NCBI GenBank assembly: GCA_031269135.1
Contig: JAISZP010000055.1
Location: forward strand, 1 to 5,114
DNA: 5,114 nucleotides
Source of the DNA: Deltaproteobacteria bacterium
GTDB lineage: Bacteria > Desulfobacterota > Desulfarculia > Adiutricales > Adiutricaceae
Direction of reading: 5' to 3'
Position numbers and translations under genes: made by a program. Within the stretch, counting starts at the first letter, position 1, and every line of letters begins with the position of its first letter. Of this stretch, positions 4,614 through 5,114 are shown piece by piece. The notes under the pieces are model-generated. The model was not told where the DNA came from. It saw only the letters and a list, made by a program, of their open reading frames with translations, and searched no databases.

Positions 4614-5114
4614 TCAAGCTCTTGACGGACAACCATCAAGAGCGCAATCGCCGCATAATGGGCTTCTGGCTCGGCACAGATTTCGCCCATGAGCGATCGC
4701 CTGGTGGGAAAAGACGGTCCAGCGCTCTTCGGGAATGACGGACATCAAGTCTCTTTCGACTTTAACGGCGTCGCTTTGCTTCGTCAGCGCCAACCTTCGG
4801 CTGACCCTTCCCAGATGAGTGTCGACGGTAAGACCAGGTATGCCGAAGGCGTCCCCTAACACCACGTTGGCCGTCTTTCGGCCCACTCCAGGGAGTTTCA
4901 CCAGCTCTTGCATGGAGTTCGGGACCTCGCCGCCGTAGTTGTTCGACAACAATATCGCCGTCGCCTTAAGGTTTTTCGCCTTGGCTTTATACAGTCCGCA
5001 AGTCTTGATCAGTTCTTCGACGGCCTCAATGGGCGCGAGCGAAAGCGCCTTAGGATCCTCAAAGGCTCGAAATAGTCTTGGAGTACTTCGAGCGGACTTA
5101 CCCTGACGCTCGTT
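4614..5114 (-). CDS. nth: Endonuclease III (DNA glycosylase/AP lyase), partial at window edge
   Basis: This is the base-excision repair enzyme that removes oxidised pyrimidines and cleaves the abasic site. The frame is open to the right edge, so the N-terminus lies outside; 166 codons plus the stop are present. The order fits Nth: TPRLFRAFEDPKAL (window residues 11-24), AVEELIKTCGLYKAKAKNL (31-49), then the helix-hairpin-helix LPGVGRKTANVVLGDAFG containing the catalytic Lys (the K of GRKTAN), TVDTHLGRVSRRL with the catalytic Asp (the D of VDTH), IAHGRNLC, and a [4Fe-4S] cluster motif C-x6-C-x2-C-x4-C at the C-terminus. The last spacing is x4, where E. coli has x5. The first five or six visible residues (NERQGK) do not match the usual SAQ-TTD motif, but they are too close to the edge to judge. 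The gene is followed by 144 bp before the lipoprotein gene, with no clear terminator. Confidence 0.92.
   Translation of the reverse strand, partial: NERQGKSARSTPRLFRAFEDPKALSLAPIEAVEELIKTCGLYKAKAKNLKATAILLSNNYGGEVPNSMQELVKLPGVGRKTANVVLGDAFGIPGLTVDTHLGRVSRRLALTKQSDAVKVERDLMSVIPEERWTVFSHQAIAHGRNLCRARSPLCGDCALDGCPSRA

Noticed and set aside
5085..5114. Frameshift in nth at the window edge
   Set aside because: The first few visible residues fit the family poorly, but too little sequence is present to judge.

Overview
This is a bacterial chromosomal segment of roughly balanced base composition. It carries housekeeping-type genes mixed with a decaying toxin-antitoxin locus and several classes of simple repeat. 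The lineage cannot be fixed from the window. A signal peptide with a lipobox-like Cys, Shine-Dalgarno sequences, TTG/GTG starts and a bacterial endonuclease III all say Bacteria, and nothing marks a phage or plasmid.

Layout from left to right: (1) bases 1-375 hold no convincing gene. They contain seven in-phase copies of a degenerate 20-bp repeat (34-173), a 14-bp tandem duplication and a CTGG/ATGG microsatellite. (2) A minus-strand YdjM/DUF457-type membrane protein (376-993) diverges from (3) a plus-strand phosphomannose isomerase-like cupin protein (1312-2220). The intergenic region between them has a good sigma70-like promoter for the plus gene and an AT-rich perfect inverted repeat that may be an operator. 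The isomerase-like protein has lost two of three zinc ligands and the catalytic Arg, so it is probably not a working isomerase. (4) Bases 2221-2342 hold no recognisable feature. (5) From 2343 to the right edge every gene reads on the minus strand. In transcription order these are: a truncated endonuclease III (nth, entering from the right edge), a lipoprotein with a formylglycine-generating-enzyme-like (SUMF1) domain, a small unrecognised protein that looks frameshifted, a VapB-type antitoxin whose N-terminal half is expanded by three 48-bp repeats, and its PIN-domain (VapC) toxin.

The toxin overlaps the antitoxin stop by the classic four bases (GTGA). It is wrecked, with two in-frame stops, loss of the central part of the PIN domain, loss of the first catalytic Asp, and a run-on tail into repeat-rich, hairpin-forming DNA.

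The most interesting points are the eroded VapBC pair with an intact but repeat-expanded antitoxin, and the apparent pseudo-enzyme derived from ManA. A weaker one is the SUMF1-like lipoprotein followed 9 bp later by a small protein carrying a CxP motif. I did not find a clearly new multi-gene system.
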